Origin: DATDQA01 sp035292505
GTDB taxonomy: Bacteria > Bacteroidota > Bacteroidia > Chitinophagales > Saprospiraceae
Length of the DNA stretch: 64,000 nt
NCBI GenBank assembly: GCA_035292505.1
Contig: DATDQA010000022.1
Span: forward strand, 74,824 to 138,823
Direction of reading: 5' to 3'
The notes under the pieces were generated by a model that did no database searches, was not told where the DNA came from, and saw only the letters and a list, made by a program, of their open reading frames with translations. Each line of letters opens with the position of its first letter. Positions within the stretch are counted from its first letter, which is position 1. The position numbers were made by a program, and so were the translations under genes. Shown one piece after another: positions 55,201 through 61,746 of the stretch.

Positions 55201-58200
55201 GCGATATTATCTTCTACCGTGACAGCAGCTGTGCAAGTAGAGGTGTTGCCATTATTATCTGTTACTGTCTGGGTTACAATCACCACTCCTAAATCTTCGC
55301 AATCAAATGTCGTCTGTGACAATGTGATCGATGCAATACCGCAGGCATCGTTACTTCCGTCATCTACTGCGTCATCGGCAATTGTCGCTTCGCCATTGGC
55401 ATCCAGTTGCACTGTGATATCCTGGGTAAGACATTCCGGTGCAACGTTGTCTTCCACAGTTACAGAAGCAGTACAGGTAGATGTATTCGTATTGTTATCT
55501 GTTACGGTCTGTGTCACGATTACCACACCGACGTCGTCGCATGTAAAATCTGTCTGAGATAAGGTAATTGATGCAATACCACAGGCATCATTGCTGCCAT
55601 TATCCAACGCATCATCAGAAATCGAGGCAGTGCCGGTGACATCAAGTTGTATAGTAATATCCTGGGTCAGACACTCAGGTGCAATCGTGTCTTCTACAGT
55701 TACAGAAGCAGTACATGTGGATGTATTGCCATTGACATCCGTCACGGTCTGTGTTACCACCACGATTCCTACATCAGCGCAATTAAAACTGGTCTGTGAC
55801 AACGCAAGGGATGCAACTCCACATGCGTCATTACTACCATTATCTACTGCATCATCACCGATGGAAGCATTGCCGGTCGCGTCGAGTTGTACGGTAATAT
55901 CCTGCGTCAGACACTCAGGGGCGATGTTGTCTTCCACGGTTACAGAGGCTGTACAAGTGGATGTGTTGCCACTGTCATCGGTTACTGTCTGGGTCACAAC
56001 CACCACTCCTACATCGGTACAATCAAAATCCGTCTGTGATAACGTGACAGATGCCACCCCACAATTGTCAGAGCTTCCGCCATCCGCCCCATCATCAGAG
56101 ATCGAAGCGACGCCGGTTGCATCCAGTTGCACTGTGATATCTTGTGTAATACACTCCGGGGCGAGGGTGTCTTCTACGGTTACAGATGCTGTACAAGTGG
56201 ATGTATTGCCATTCACATCTGTCACCGTTTGCGTCACAATCACGATTCCTGCGTCGGCACAAGTAAAATCCGTCGGTGATACTGTAATCGATCCTACACC
56301 GCAAGCGTCATTACTGCCATTATCCACGGCGTCGTCGGAAATAGAGGCATTGCCACCCGCATCGAGTTGTACAGTGATGTCTTGTGTAAGGCACTCAGGC
56401 GCGATATTATCTTCCACGGTCACAGAAGCTGTGCACGTGGATGTATTACCATTGAAATCTGTTACGGTTTGAGTCACAATCACCACGCCCACGTCCGCGC
56501 AATCAAAATCGGTTGGAGTTACCGTGACGGATTCGACTCCGCAAGCATCATTGCTACCATTGTCCACAGCATCATTAGAAATCGAAGCAAAGCCATTGGC
56601 ATCAAGAGCTACAGTAATATCTTGCGTGAGACACGTGGGTGGGATAGTATCCTGAATCGTGATGGTTTGTACACAGCTGCTGTCTACATTACCGCATGCA
56701 TCAGTGCCATAGAATGTACGTATGATCATCCCCAATGTAGGAGGCATGAAACCAATGGTGTCATCCTCAAAGGTGATGGTTACGGCAGAGCAGAGATCTG
56801 CATACTCTGGTAATCCCAATGTATCTGCCGGAGCAGCACACTGGATTGTGGTATCCGGCGGACATGAGATTAACTCTGGTGCCGTCGTATCTTGTACAGA
56901 TACCGTGACGATACAACTACTGTCAATATTTCCGCACAAGTCCTCCGCATAATAGGTGCGAACAATGGCCCCAAAAATACCATTCATACAAGAACCATCA
57001 AATCCAAGGCTATCATCTACAAATGAAACTACAATCTCACCAGTGCTTGTACAATTATCCGTATAGTCGGGAGACAGGAGCATCACAACAACATCGCATT
57101 CAATCGTTGTGTCCGACGGACAGGTATTCGGTACGAGCTCTGGTGCTACCGTGTCCTGCACGGTAATTGACTGTATACAGGAGGCGACATTTCCACATCC
57201 ATCTGTTACAATCCATGTCCTGAGCACTGGCGGATCATCAGTACAGGCTCCGGGTGCGCCACTATCTACATAGGTGACAACCAAATCGCCTTCAGCAGTA
57301 CAATTGTCACTCACGACTGGAATTCCGGTAAGTATAGGATCAGTATCTGCATCACAATCCACAGTAATATCTGCCGGGCATGTAATCGAAGGAGGTACAT
57401 CATCCACAACGCTGAAGTTCTGTATGCACATCACCAGGCCTCCTGCTCCGTCGGTAATGGTATACGTTCTCTGGATGATGAGTGTATCACCAATACACCC
57501 TGATGCACCGTTAGAGACATCACCCGATGATATTGAAAGAGGTTCGCAATAATCATTTACGGTAATGATTGTTGTATCCGGTGCAGGAATTTCATCGGGA
57601 CAGGCAAACTGCCCTCCATCGGCCGGTGGGCATTCCACCATCAGTTCGCAACACCCTTCAACTGTAACCGAATCAATCACCTGACATCCAATGCTGTCTG
57701 TAATCGTGACGATGTACGTGTCAGGAGGCACATTGAACAGATCTTCAGTCATAGCGCCATTTGACCATATAAACGTAAAGGGATCATTGCCTGTCACAGT
57801 TAGATCTACATCTGCATTCTGCTGATTTGGTCCTGTACAGGTGAAAGTGATTGACGTTTCTGGTAAATCGAATACGGTCAAGGTAATGGAATCCACTGCG
57901 CTGCAATTCGCGATGGTGTCAGTGATAGTCACGAAGTACACACCGGCATCCGCGACCAGGCCTGTGGATTGGGTGTTCACTGAAAATCCATTTGGTCCTT
58001 CCCATTCATAGACATAATCTATCGTATCCGGATTCCCAATTGCCGTAAACTCTGTTGAATCACCAAAACAGATCGTGCTATCTCCGACAATTTCGACAGA
58101 CACAAATGGCAAATCGAGAGGACCAATAATTGTCGTTGAAGCAAACCACCAGGTATTCAAGGTATTCTGGTCACCATAACCTGTGATCTGGCCGACGCAG

Positions 58201-59651
58201 GATGTATCCGCATCAATGTGCACATTTGTCCATGTCCGGCAACCACTGTTCTGACACTCGCATCCATTCAGCTGCATCGCCGGCTGGCCTGTACCAGGAT
58301 CACTTTCGTCGTAGAGGGGTGTATTCACATCGTCTGAAATATTCGAATCATCCCAATAGAGTAGATCTGTTGCAATACCAGGGCAAATTGGTCTTACTGT
58401 CTCTACACAAAAGCCAAATTTCAGCAACTCCACGTCATAGGCTGCATAGTGCTGTACACCCTGAGAGTATCGAATGATGGTTGGAATAGATTCCCCAAAA
58501 CTCAGCGGTGATCCATCCCCTTTAAGCCCATTCCAGCCTAAACACACAGTATCCGCCATATCAAGGATGACCGCCAGGATGACATCTGTAGTATCTTCGG
58601 TGAATACACCATCGCCTGTAAAGTCAAGAATGATTTCGATCTGTCCAGGCTGAGTGATACCCACATTAAAGCAAAACGTATCTGCTACACATTGTACGCC
58701 AATAAGCGCGACCTCCCCGCATATATCCGTAGAAGACGGAAATTCCATCGTGTCCGGCTCATTGATAAACACCATGTGGTCCGCAGCACTTGATGTAGAG
58801 TCTGCATTATTTACGGACATCCGATCCAGAAGTACATTACCGAGATTACTTGGTCCACGTTCACCGAAGGCTACTGTGAATTGCAAACCCTGGAATCCTG
58901 AGCTGTCAAAATCTATTTTCGAGACGAAGCCGTCCGTGGTGTATGAGAAAAGAATACCGTTGAAAGGACGATCGAACTGGCATTCGGGCGGCATGTTCGG
59001 ATTGATTGGTGGAGACACAAAAGCCCAGTTCAGTGACCACAGTCGTCCTGGCTGCTCTGCGCCTCCACTAACCACTGTAAAATCAAAGTACTTTAGATTG
59101 ACTTGGTTTCCGGGATTCGCAACACTGCAATTCGTAGGGTTGTCTGTAAACTCGATATAAAAATCCCCATTCATTGCGGGGAGAAACATCGCATACGGTT
59201 CCGTACCTGTATCATATCCATCTATAGGATCTAGTACATCAGGACCGCTGCTCGCAAGAAGCCATGAATCTGCATTTGCATTTCCTGAATTAATCGAAAA
59301 AGGTCCATGTACGACATTACCATCCGGATCAATGATCCTGAAACAATACGTACCGATACCACCGATACCGTCCGGGTTTCCGAAATCATCGTACTCACGC
59401 GACAAGCCGATATACAATGTATCCGTGTTAAAATCCTTGATACGGATATTGAGCCTTGATACTACCGAACCGTCATATTCAGCAAAGTTACCGGTGCTAT
59501 CCGCATTGGTATGCATCATCACGATACTCGTGTCACCTGAGCCGACGATAGGAGAGAGCTGTTTGGTTCCTTCTGCAAAGCTTATGGAGAAAGAAAACAT
59601 GCACATGGTATAAATACCATAGCACACCGATTTTTTCAAGAATCTGGTCAT
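49233..59651 (-). CDS. Giant HYR-repeat T9SS cargo protein with C-terminal dockerin/cohesin-like module
   Basis: About 3472 residues from ATG 59651, where the signal peptide MTRFLKKSVCYGIYTMCMF begins; the frame is open 32 codons further upstream. In order: an uncharacterised N-terminal region, a PKD/SprB-like part (GNDPFTFIWSNGA near 620), several HYR-type domains, six near-identical 80-residue repeats (about 1002-1482), more HYR domains, a proprotein-convertase P-like domain (about 2014-2174), further HYR domains, then the same module as the neighbouring gene: Cys-rich region, dockerin pair (about 3114-3168), cohesin-like domain (about 3239-3375). A type A sorting domain ends YYRLNAGDFTASKKLILSKE. 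Very likely a surface adhesin or matrix protein exported by T9SS. Confidence 0.92.
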   Translation of the reverse strand: MTRFLKKSVCYGIYTMCMFSFSISFAEGTKQLSPIVGSGDTSIVMMHTNADSTGNFAEYDGSVVSRLNIRIKDFNTDTLYIGLSREYDDFGNPDGIGGIGTYCFRIIDPDGNVVHGPFSINSGNANADSWLLASSGPDVLDPIDGYDTGTEPYAMFLPAMNGDFYIEFTDNPTNCSVANPGNQVNLKYFDFTVVSGGAEQPGRLWSLNWAFVSPPINPNMPPECQFDRPFNGILFSYTTDGFVSKIDFDSSGFQGLQFTVAFGERGPSNLGNVLLDRMSVNNADSTSSAADHMVFINEPDTMEFPSSTDICGEVALIGVQCVADTFCFNVGITQPGQIEIILDFTGDGVFTEDTTDVILAVILDMADTVCLGWNGLKGDGSPLSFGESIPTIIRYSQGVQHYAAYDVELLKFGFCVETVRPICPGIATDLLYWDDSNISDDVNTPLYDESDPGTGQPAMQLNGCECQNSGCRTWTNVHIDADTSCVGQITGYGDQNTLNTWWFASTTIIGPLDLPFVSVEIVGDSTICFGDSTEFTAIGNPDTIDYVYEWEGPNGFSVNTQSTGLVADAGVYFVTITDTIANCSAVDSITLTVFDLPETSITFTCTGPNQQNADVDLTVTGNDPFTFIWSNGAMTEDLFNVPPDTYIVTITDSIGCQVIDSVTVEGCCELMVECPPADGGQFACPDEIPAPDTTIITVNDYCEPLSISSGDVSNGASGCIGDTLIIQRTYTITDGAGGLVMCIQNFSVVDDVPPSITCPADITVDCDADTDPILTGIPVVSDNCTAEGDLVVTYVDSGAPGACTDDPPVLRTWIVTDGCGNVASCIQSITVQDTVAPELVPNTCPSDTTIECDVVVMLLSPDYTDNCTSTGEIVVSFVDDSLGFDGSCMNGIFGAIVRTYYAEDLCGNIDSSCIVTVSVQDTTAPELISCPPDTTIQCAAPADTLGLPEYADLCSAVTITFEDDTIGFMPPTLGMIIRTFYGTDACGNVDSSCVQTITIQDTIPPTCLTQDITVALDANGFASISNDAVDNGSNDACGVESVTVTPTDFDCADVGVVIVTQTVTDFNGNTSTCTASVTVEDNIAPECLTQDITVQLDAGGNASISDDAVDNGSNDACGVGSITVSPTDFTCADAGIVIVTQTVTDVNGNTSTCTASVTVEDTLAPECITQDITVQLDATGVASISDDGADGGSSDNCGVASVTLSQTDFDCTDVGVVVVTQTVTDDSGNTSTCTASVTVEDNIAPECLTQDITVQLDATGNASIGDDAVDNGSNDACGVASLALSQTSFNCADVGIVVVTQTVTDVNGNTSTCTASVTVEDTIAPECLTQDITIQLDVTGTASISDDALDNGSNDACGIASITLSQTDFTCDDVGVVIVTQTVTDNNTNTSTCTASVTVEDNVAPECLTQDITVQLDANGEATIADDAVDDGSNDACGIASITLSQTTFDCEDLGVVIVTQTVTDNNGNTSTCTAAVTVEDNIAPSIQCPANVTVSCASQVPAVNTADVVTSDNCGGAITVMHVSDVITNQTCANRFTLTRTYQATDEQGNTAVCMQIITVNDVTPPTIECPADFTTMDPNGFSPDLAGTPTVSDNCAGTVTTDFDDVIIPGECPEQFSVERTWTATDVCGNTATCLQIITVDNDCGCDLTCPPDMTINLDPGACEVVVSFPDPTFEGGGCPEDILVPVNLTQNSNSTLIQDALACTGVGDSHWRAYDLVAMGITDDFIMNSLGMASWSAGSVQVFVYSYTGALGGPTLDLGQMTLIGQSNPQVVGAFALSTIPLTAPLMIPAGSTICVEQRITAGGPWCVAGNYAGNSSPAYIQAAPCGAVSPTDYNVFGFGFIHPIQVLNGAILQVGAILVQISGLPSGSAFPIGTTTNCFQLIDGQTGEVVDSCCFDIVVNEHPFSIPPACNDLVHISVDDNCEARICADVILEGGPYGCYDDYIVTVDEYGPDVNVNCISLPYGLGLHTVTITDPETGISCWGTFLIEDKLPPQLTCQDYTLTCGQDLDPVFTPPIQGVSTCSQFPGLPIGPNAGVITTSTCNVSLPQGVEIVDVNVCVKITHTWIGDCDTEIISPSGASTLLWGFGQCGPTDNMHQKFDDAGPLTVLCADINDGCDFILQPVAFQLGTPPLAQYNSTNPNGTWTLMITDNAGGDAGTLDEWHLEIEYMQNAPFAPIASDNCGDVTLAYSDEESGELCDSITILRTWTATDASGHTAQCVQTLTIEPLTLAALECPENYIGTCGQSAHPSVTGWPTIDGVPITEGGVCNIFVGYWDHELADCGNGTKIIRSWTILDWCTQEIEECQQIIKLTDDQAPVLTCPEDQTVGTNPWFCNADVNLLIPEAFDLCGTPFTLTPSVSAGVLIHFGGYFYRVDDLPLGTHTVTWTAEDACGNESSCSYEITVVDDVPPVPICDEHTVVALTTDDPLNEGLTKIYATTFDDGSHDNCGPVTFLARRMDSCIDFDWIGPNGEYPNNDGGLPESIDRGLTFQEWVPFACCDAGQTIMVELRVTDLYGNINSCMVEVLVQDKLPPFIICPPDIVVSCEFWFDGHETNGFEPTDGLESVFGRVLDAYDFDESDREYVIIDDPGNDELPQPYHWGLDGWADDNCNVNIDIRTRLFDDCSGNDLPGGAPDNAVRLVERTFRAQDQQGNTSTCRQRIWVVDFDPFYITDQVCGLNNADDVRWPCDLVLTDCPEGELTPENLSAYAPNNRPIVNDDNCSIIGVTYEDQIFYFIDGACFKIVRTWTVIDWCQFESDGEGGFYGYWQYVQVIKVNDHTGAQFTDCPSGPVTLCVEDEGVTLPTNNQVFLGEEDPNSSACSVHVLTTHTVYEACSDEVIYDVKFYPFNGSEFVQVVAPTHTSVDSNNEAVLIFNTQQNSLPSNHPIRRYGLPYNDRFCSNYPFPGGTKDYHRILWSVEDGCGNLSTCSYLLRLEDCKQPTPICVGLSSVVMPSSGSVTIWAADFDSGSSVDDCTAHEDLLFSFSGDTYQPGFVFDCDLIEQNGSATFILEIWAADEGNDQNCDGVISWEERNKDFCTTFIVIDDNEMVCDSGVGVAGVIETEDVEAVELVQVNMMDQSGQIMSTYITDKNGEYHFVNPLLDYTVEPKRNDNHKNGVSTLDLVEIQKHLLGIKPLASPYKMIAADANNSESVSALDLVEIRKLILGLYIEFPKNTSWRFADADFEFDDPASPWPFAETIELQSGMTLQEDFIGIKVGDINGTVVANAGQIVTRGARQVLKLWVEDRTVKEGELVEIPVHGQNFIDILGFQFTMESAGLKYTGVHTGSLEVPADFIAAHNGAITMSWTNLAGFAEPASVDSDEALFSLVFQVSHTGILSDMLKITSEITDAEAYVQATSVSDNVELLDVQLNFVIPSERERVEEYALYQNEPNPFADQTVIGFDLPAVMFATLTVYDIHGRVVRIIDGNYAQGFNTIALKGRDLKTAGAYYYRLNAGDFTASKKLILSKE
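55205..56644 (-). repeat. Six tandem 240-bp repeats inside the giant gene
   Basis: The same DNA landmark (a CTTCYAC-G/A-GT-ACAG stretch) recurs at 55210, 55450, 55690, 55930, 56170 and 56410, exactly 240 bases apart. Each unit encodes 80 residues with the pattern PECLTQDITVQLDA ... DNGSNDACG ... VVIVTQTVTD ... NTSTCTASVTVEDN. Units 2 to 5 are closest, while units 1 and 6 grade into ordinary HYR domains. No frameshift breaks the array. Confidence 0.95.
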
Positions 59652-59998
59652 GGGATAAATCTCAAAGTGGTTAGTAAAATTTCTGTCGTAACATTCAAAT
59701 CTCATATCATACACATTTGACGCTCGATCAGGCATTTGCACGTGCAAATACCAATGAGCCGTGATTAGGGGGAGACTCCTGCAGGGGGGAAATGCAAAGA
59801 TCGTTCCAAAAGGAACCCGAACTAAACCAGGGGGGGAGGGTGAGAATAGTGACTACAAGTATACACAATTGGTCGAAAATCAAGCCTTTTCAGTACCTGC
59901 AAGTGCTTTTTAGTCCTTGTACAGTCCGCTCCTTACACACATCATTCCGGCGCACGATCACTTATACTACTTTCGTATAGCAAAGTATATCTTGCTTT
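59652..59998. other. Divergent intergenic region with G-runs
   Basis: Between the giant gene and the amidohydrolase gene. It holds open but probably untranslated frame for the giant (to 59747), three G-runs on the plus strand near 59767, 59784 and 59829, a small GTTCC-AAAA-GGAAC hairpin near 59804-59817, and the amidohydrolase -7 box at 59968. No recognisable promoter for the giant gene was found. Confidence 0.6.
59968..59975 (+). promoter_or_regulatory. Bacteroidota -7 box for the amidohydrolase gene
   Basis: TACTTTCG fits TAnnTTYG and ends 23 bases before the ATG at 59999. No -33 element is seen. Confidence 0.4.
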
Positions 59999-61726
59999 AT
60001 GCACAAATTATCTTGTCAGTTTCGAACCTTGTCGCTGATTACGGGAGCGCTCCTTGCCTCATGTAATGTACAAAGCGTCACCGCGGATACCATTATCTAT
60101 AACGCAAAAGTCTATACCGTCAATTTAGAAAAGCCCTGGGTTCAAGCCATTGCAATTAAAGATAGCAAGATCGTCTCCCTGGGCTCAGATACAGACATTC
60201 TGCAATTAAAGGGGCCCGACACTCAAATCATGGATGCGGGGGGCAACTTTGTAATGCCTGGATTTATCGAAGGGCATGGTCACTTTCCGGGTCTGGGAAG
60301 TAGTTTACGGATTCTTAACCTTTTGCACTCAAGGAGTTGGGAAGAAATTGTTGAGGCCGTCGCAGTTAAAGTGAAAACAGCGAAGCCAGGGGAATGGATT
60401 ATTGGCCGTGGCTGGCATCAGGAAAAATGGTTACAAACACCCGGGCAGAATGTCCTTGGTTATCCATACCATCATGCGTTAAGCGCGGTATCCCCCTCCA
60501 ACCCTGTCCTTTTGGAGCATGCAAGCGGTCATGCCTTATTGGCGAATAGAGCAGCGATGGATGCTGCTGGTGTCACCCTCGAAACCACAGATCCAAAAGG
60601 TGGTCACATTGTTCGCGGCGATGGCGATGAAGCCATTGGCGTCTTTGAAGAAAACGCACAGGATATCATTGAAGAAGCGCACAGGCAATACCTGACGTCT
60701 CTCTCTGAAGAAGAAATACACGCAGACTGGTATGAAGGTATCAGGCTTGCACAAGATGAATGTCTGAGAAAGGGCATTACTTCATTTCAGGATGCCGGAT
60801 CCAGTCTTGAGGAAGTAACCAGGTTGGAAGATCTTGCACTTGCCGGCGAACTTGATATTCGTCTTTGGATGATGATCCGTCATACTTCCGATTATTTACT
60901 CGACAAGCTATCTGAGTTTCCGAAAGTCGGACTTGGTCAAGATTTCTTCACTTGCAGGGCGCTAAAGATTTCTATCGATGGCGCCTTGGGAACATACGGT
61001 GCCTGGCTTCTGGAGCCATATACTGACAACCCTGGTTTTATTGGACAAAACACATCGTCTCTTGATGAACTCGCAAAGCTTGCAGATCTCTGTGCTGAGC
61101 ACCAATTACAGCTTTGTACACATGCTATCGGTGACCGCGCAAACCGGGAAGTACTGAATGTCTATGAACAAAAGATGGTGCAACACAAGTTGTCTCAAGA
61201 TGTTCGTTGGAGGATTGAGCATGCACAACATTTGAGTCCGGAAGATATTCCAAGATTCGGCAGACTTCATGTGATTGCTTCTATGCAAGGCATCCATTGT
61301 ACGTCAGATGCACCGTTCGTGATAAAACGACTTGGAGAGAAGAGAGCAAAGTCCGGTGCATATGTCTGGCGTAGCCTGTTGGATAGTGGTGCAGTGGTGG
61401 CAAATGGGACAGATACACCTGTCGAAGATATAGATCCCATAAAGTCTTTGTATGCCACCGTCACACGTAAAAGGGTTGATAGTGCCATGGAGTTTTATCC
61501 TGAACAAAAACTCACGCGGGCCGAAGCAATTTATTCCTATACAATGGCAAACGCATATGCCGCTTTCGAAGAGAACATCAAAGGATCACTGGAGCCGGAT
61601 AAATATGCTGACATCATCGTCCTCAGCAAAGACATCATGTCTTGTACCGATGAAGAAATTCCGGATGCGAAAGTACTATTAACGATTGTTAATGGTGAAA
61701 TCAAGTATCGTCAATCAGGTTTCTGA
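59999..61726 (+). CDS. Amidohydrolase-family lipoprotein (YtcJ-like, amidohydro_3)
   Basis: 575 residues. A lipoprotein signal (ITGALLASC, lipidated Cys near 22) places it at the outer or inner membrane. The rest is an amidohydrolase of the YtcJ type: FVMPGFIEGHGHFPGLGSS with the metal His pair, GEWIIGRGWHQEKW, ISIDGALGTYGAWL with the SIDG-type strand, CTHAIGDRANREVLNVYE, RIEHAQHLSPEDIPRF and ANGTDTPVEDIDPI. Members hydrolyse C-N bonds of small molecules with metal; the substrate here is unknown. It is transcribed alone, from a -7 box 23 bases upstream, and converges with the FG-GAP gene (gap 20 bases). Confidence 0.9.
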   Translation: MHKLSCQFRTLSLITGALLASCNVQSVTADTIIYNAKVYTVNLEKPWVQAIAIKDSKIVSLGSDTDILQLKGPDTQIMDAGGNFVMPGFIEGHGHFPGLGSSLRILNLLHSRSWEEIVEAVAVKVKTAKPGEWIIGRGWHQEKWLQTPGQNVLGYPYHHALSAVSPSNPVLLEHASGHALLANRAAMDAAGVTLETTDPKGGHIVRGDGDEAIGVFEENAQDIIEEAHRQYLTSLSEEEIHADWYEGIRLAQDECLRKGITSFQDAGSSLEEVTRLEDLALAGELDIRLWMMIRHTSDYLLDKLSEFPKVGLGQDFFTCRALKISIDGALGTYGAWLLEPYTDNPGFIGQNTSSLDELAKLADLCAEHQLQLCTHAIGDRANREVLNVYEQKMVQHKLSQDVRWRIEHAQHLSPEDIPRFGRLHVIASMQGIHCTSDAPFVIKRLGEKRAKSGAYVWRSLLDSGAVVANGTDTPVEDIDPIKSLYATVTRKRVDSAMEFYPEQKLTRAEAIYSYTMANAYAAFEENIKGSLEPDKYADIIVLSKDIMSCTDEEIPDAKVLLTIVNGEIKYRQSGF

Positions 61727-61746
61727 CGAACTGGCAGAAGTCTGGA

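Noticed and set aside
55591..56472. Open frame of 293 residues opposite the repeats
   Set aside because: It repeats with the 240-bp period and is antisense to the HYR array.
55205..56644. Possible CRISPR array
   Set aside because: The units are 240 bases, contiguous, coding and without separate spacers; this is a protein repeat.
59760..59840. Classical G-quadruplex
   Set aside because: The G-runs are separated by loops much longer than a standard quadruplex allows.
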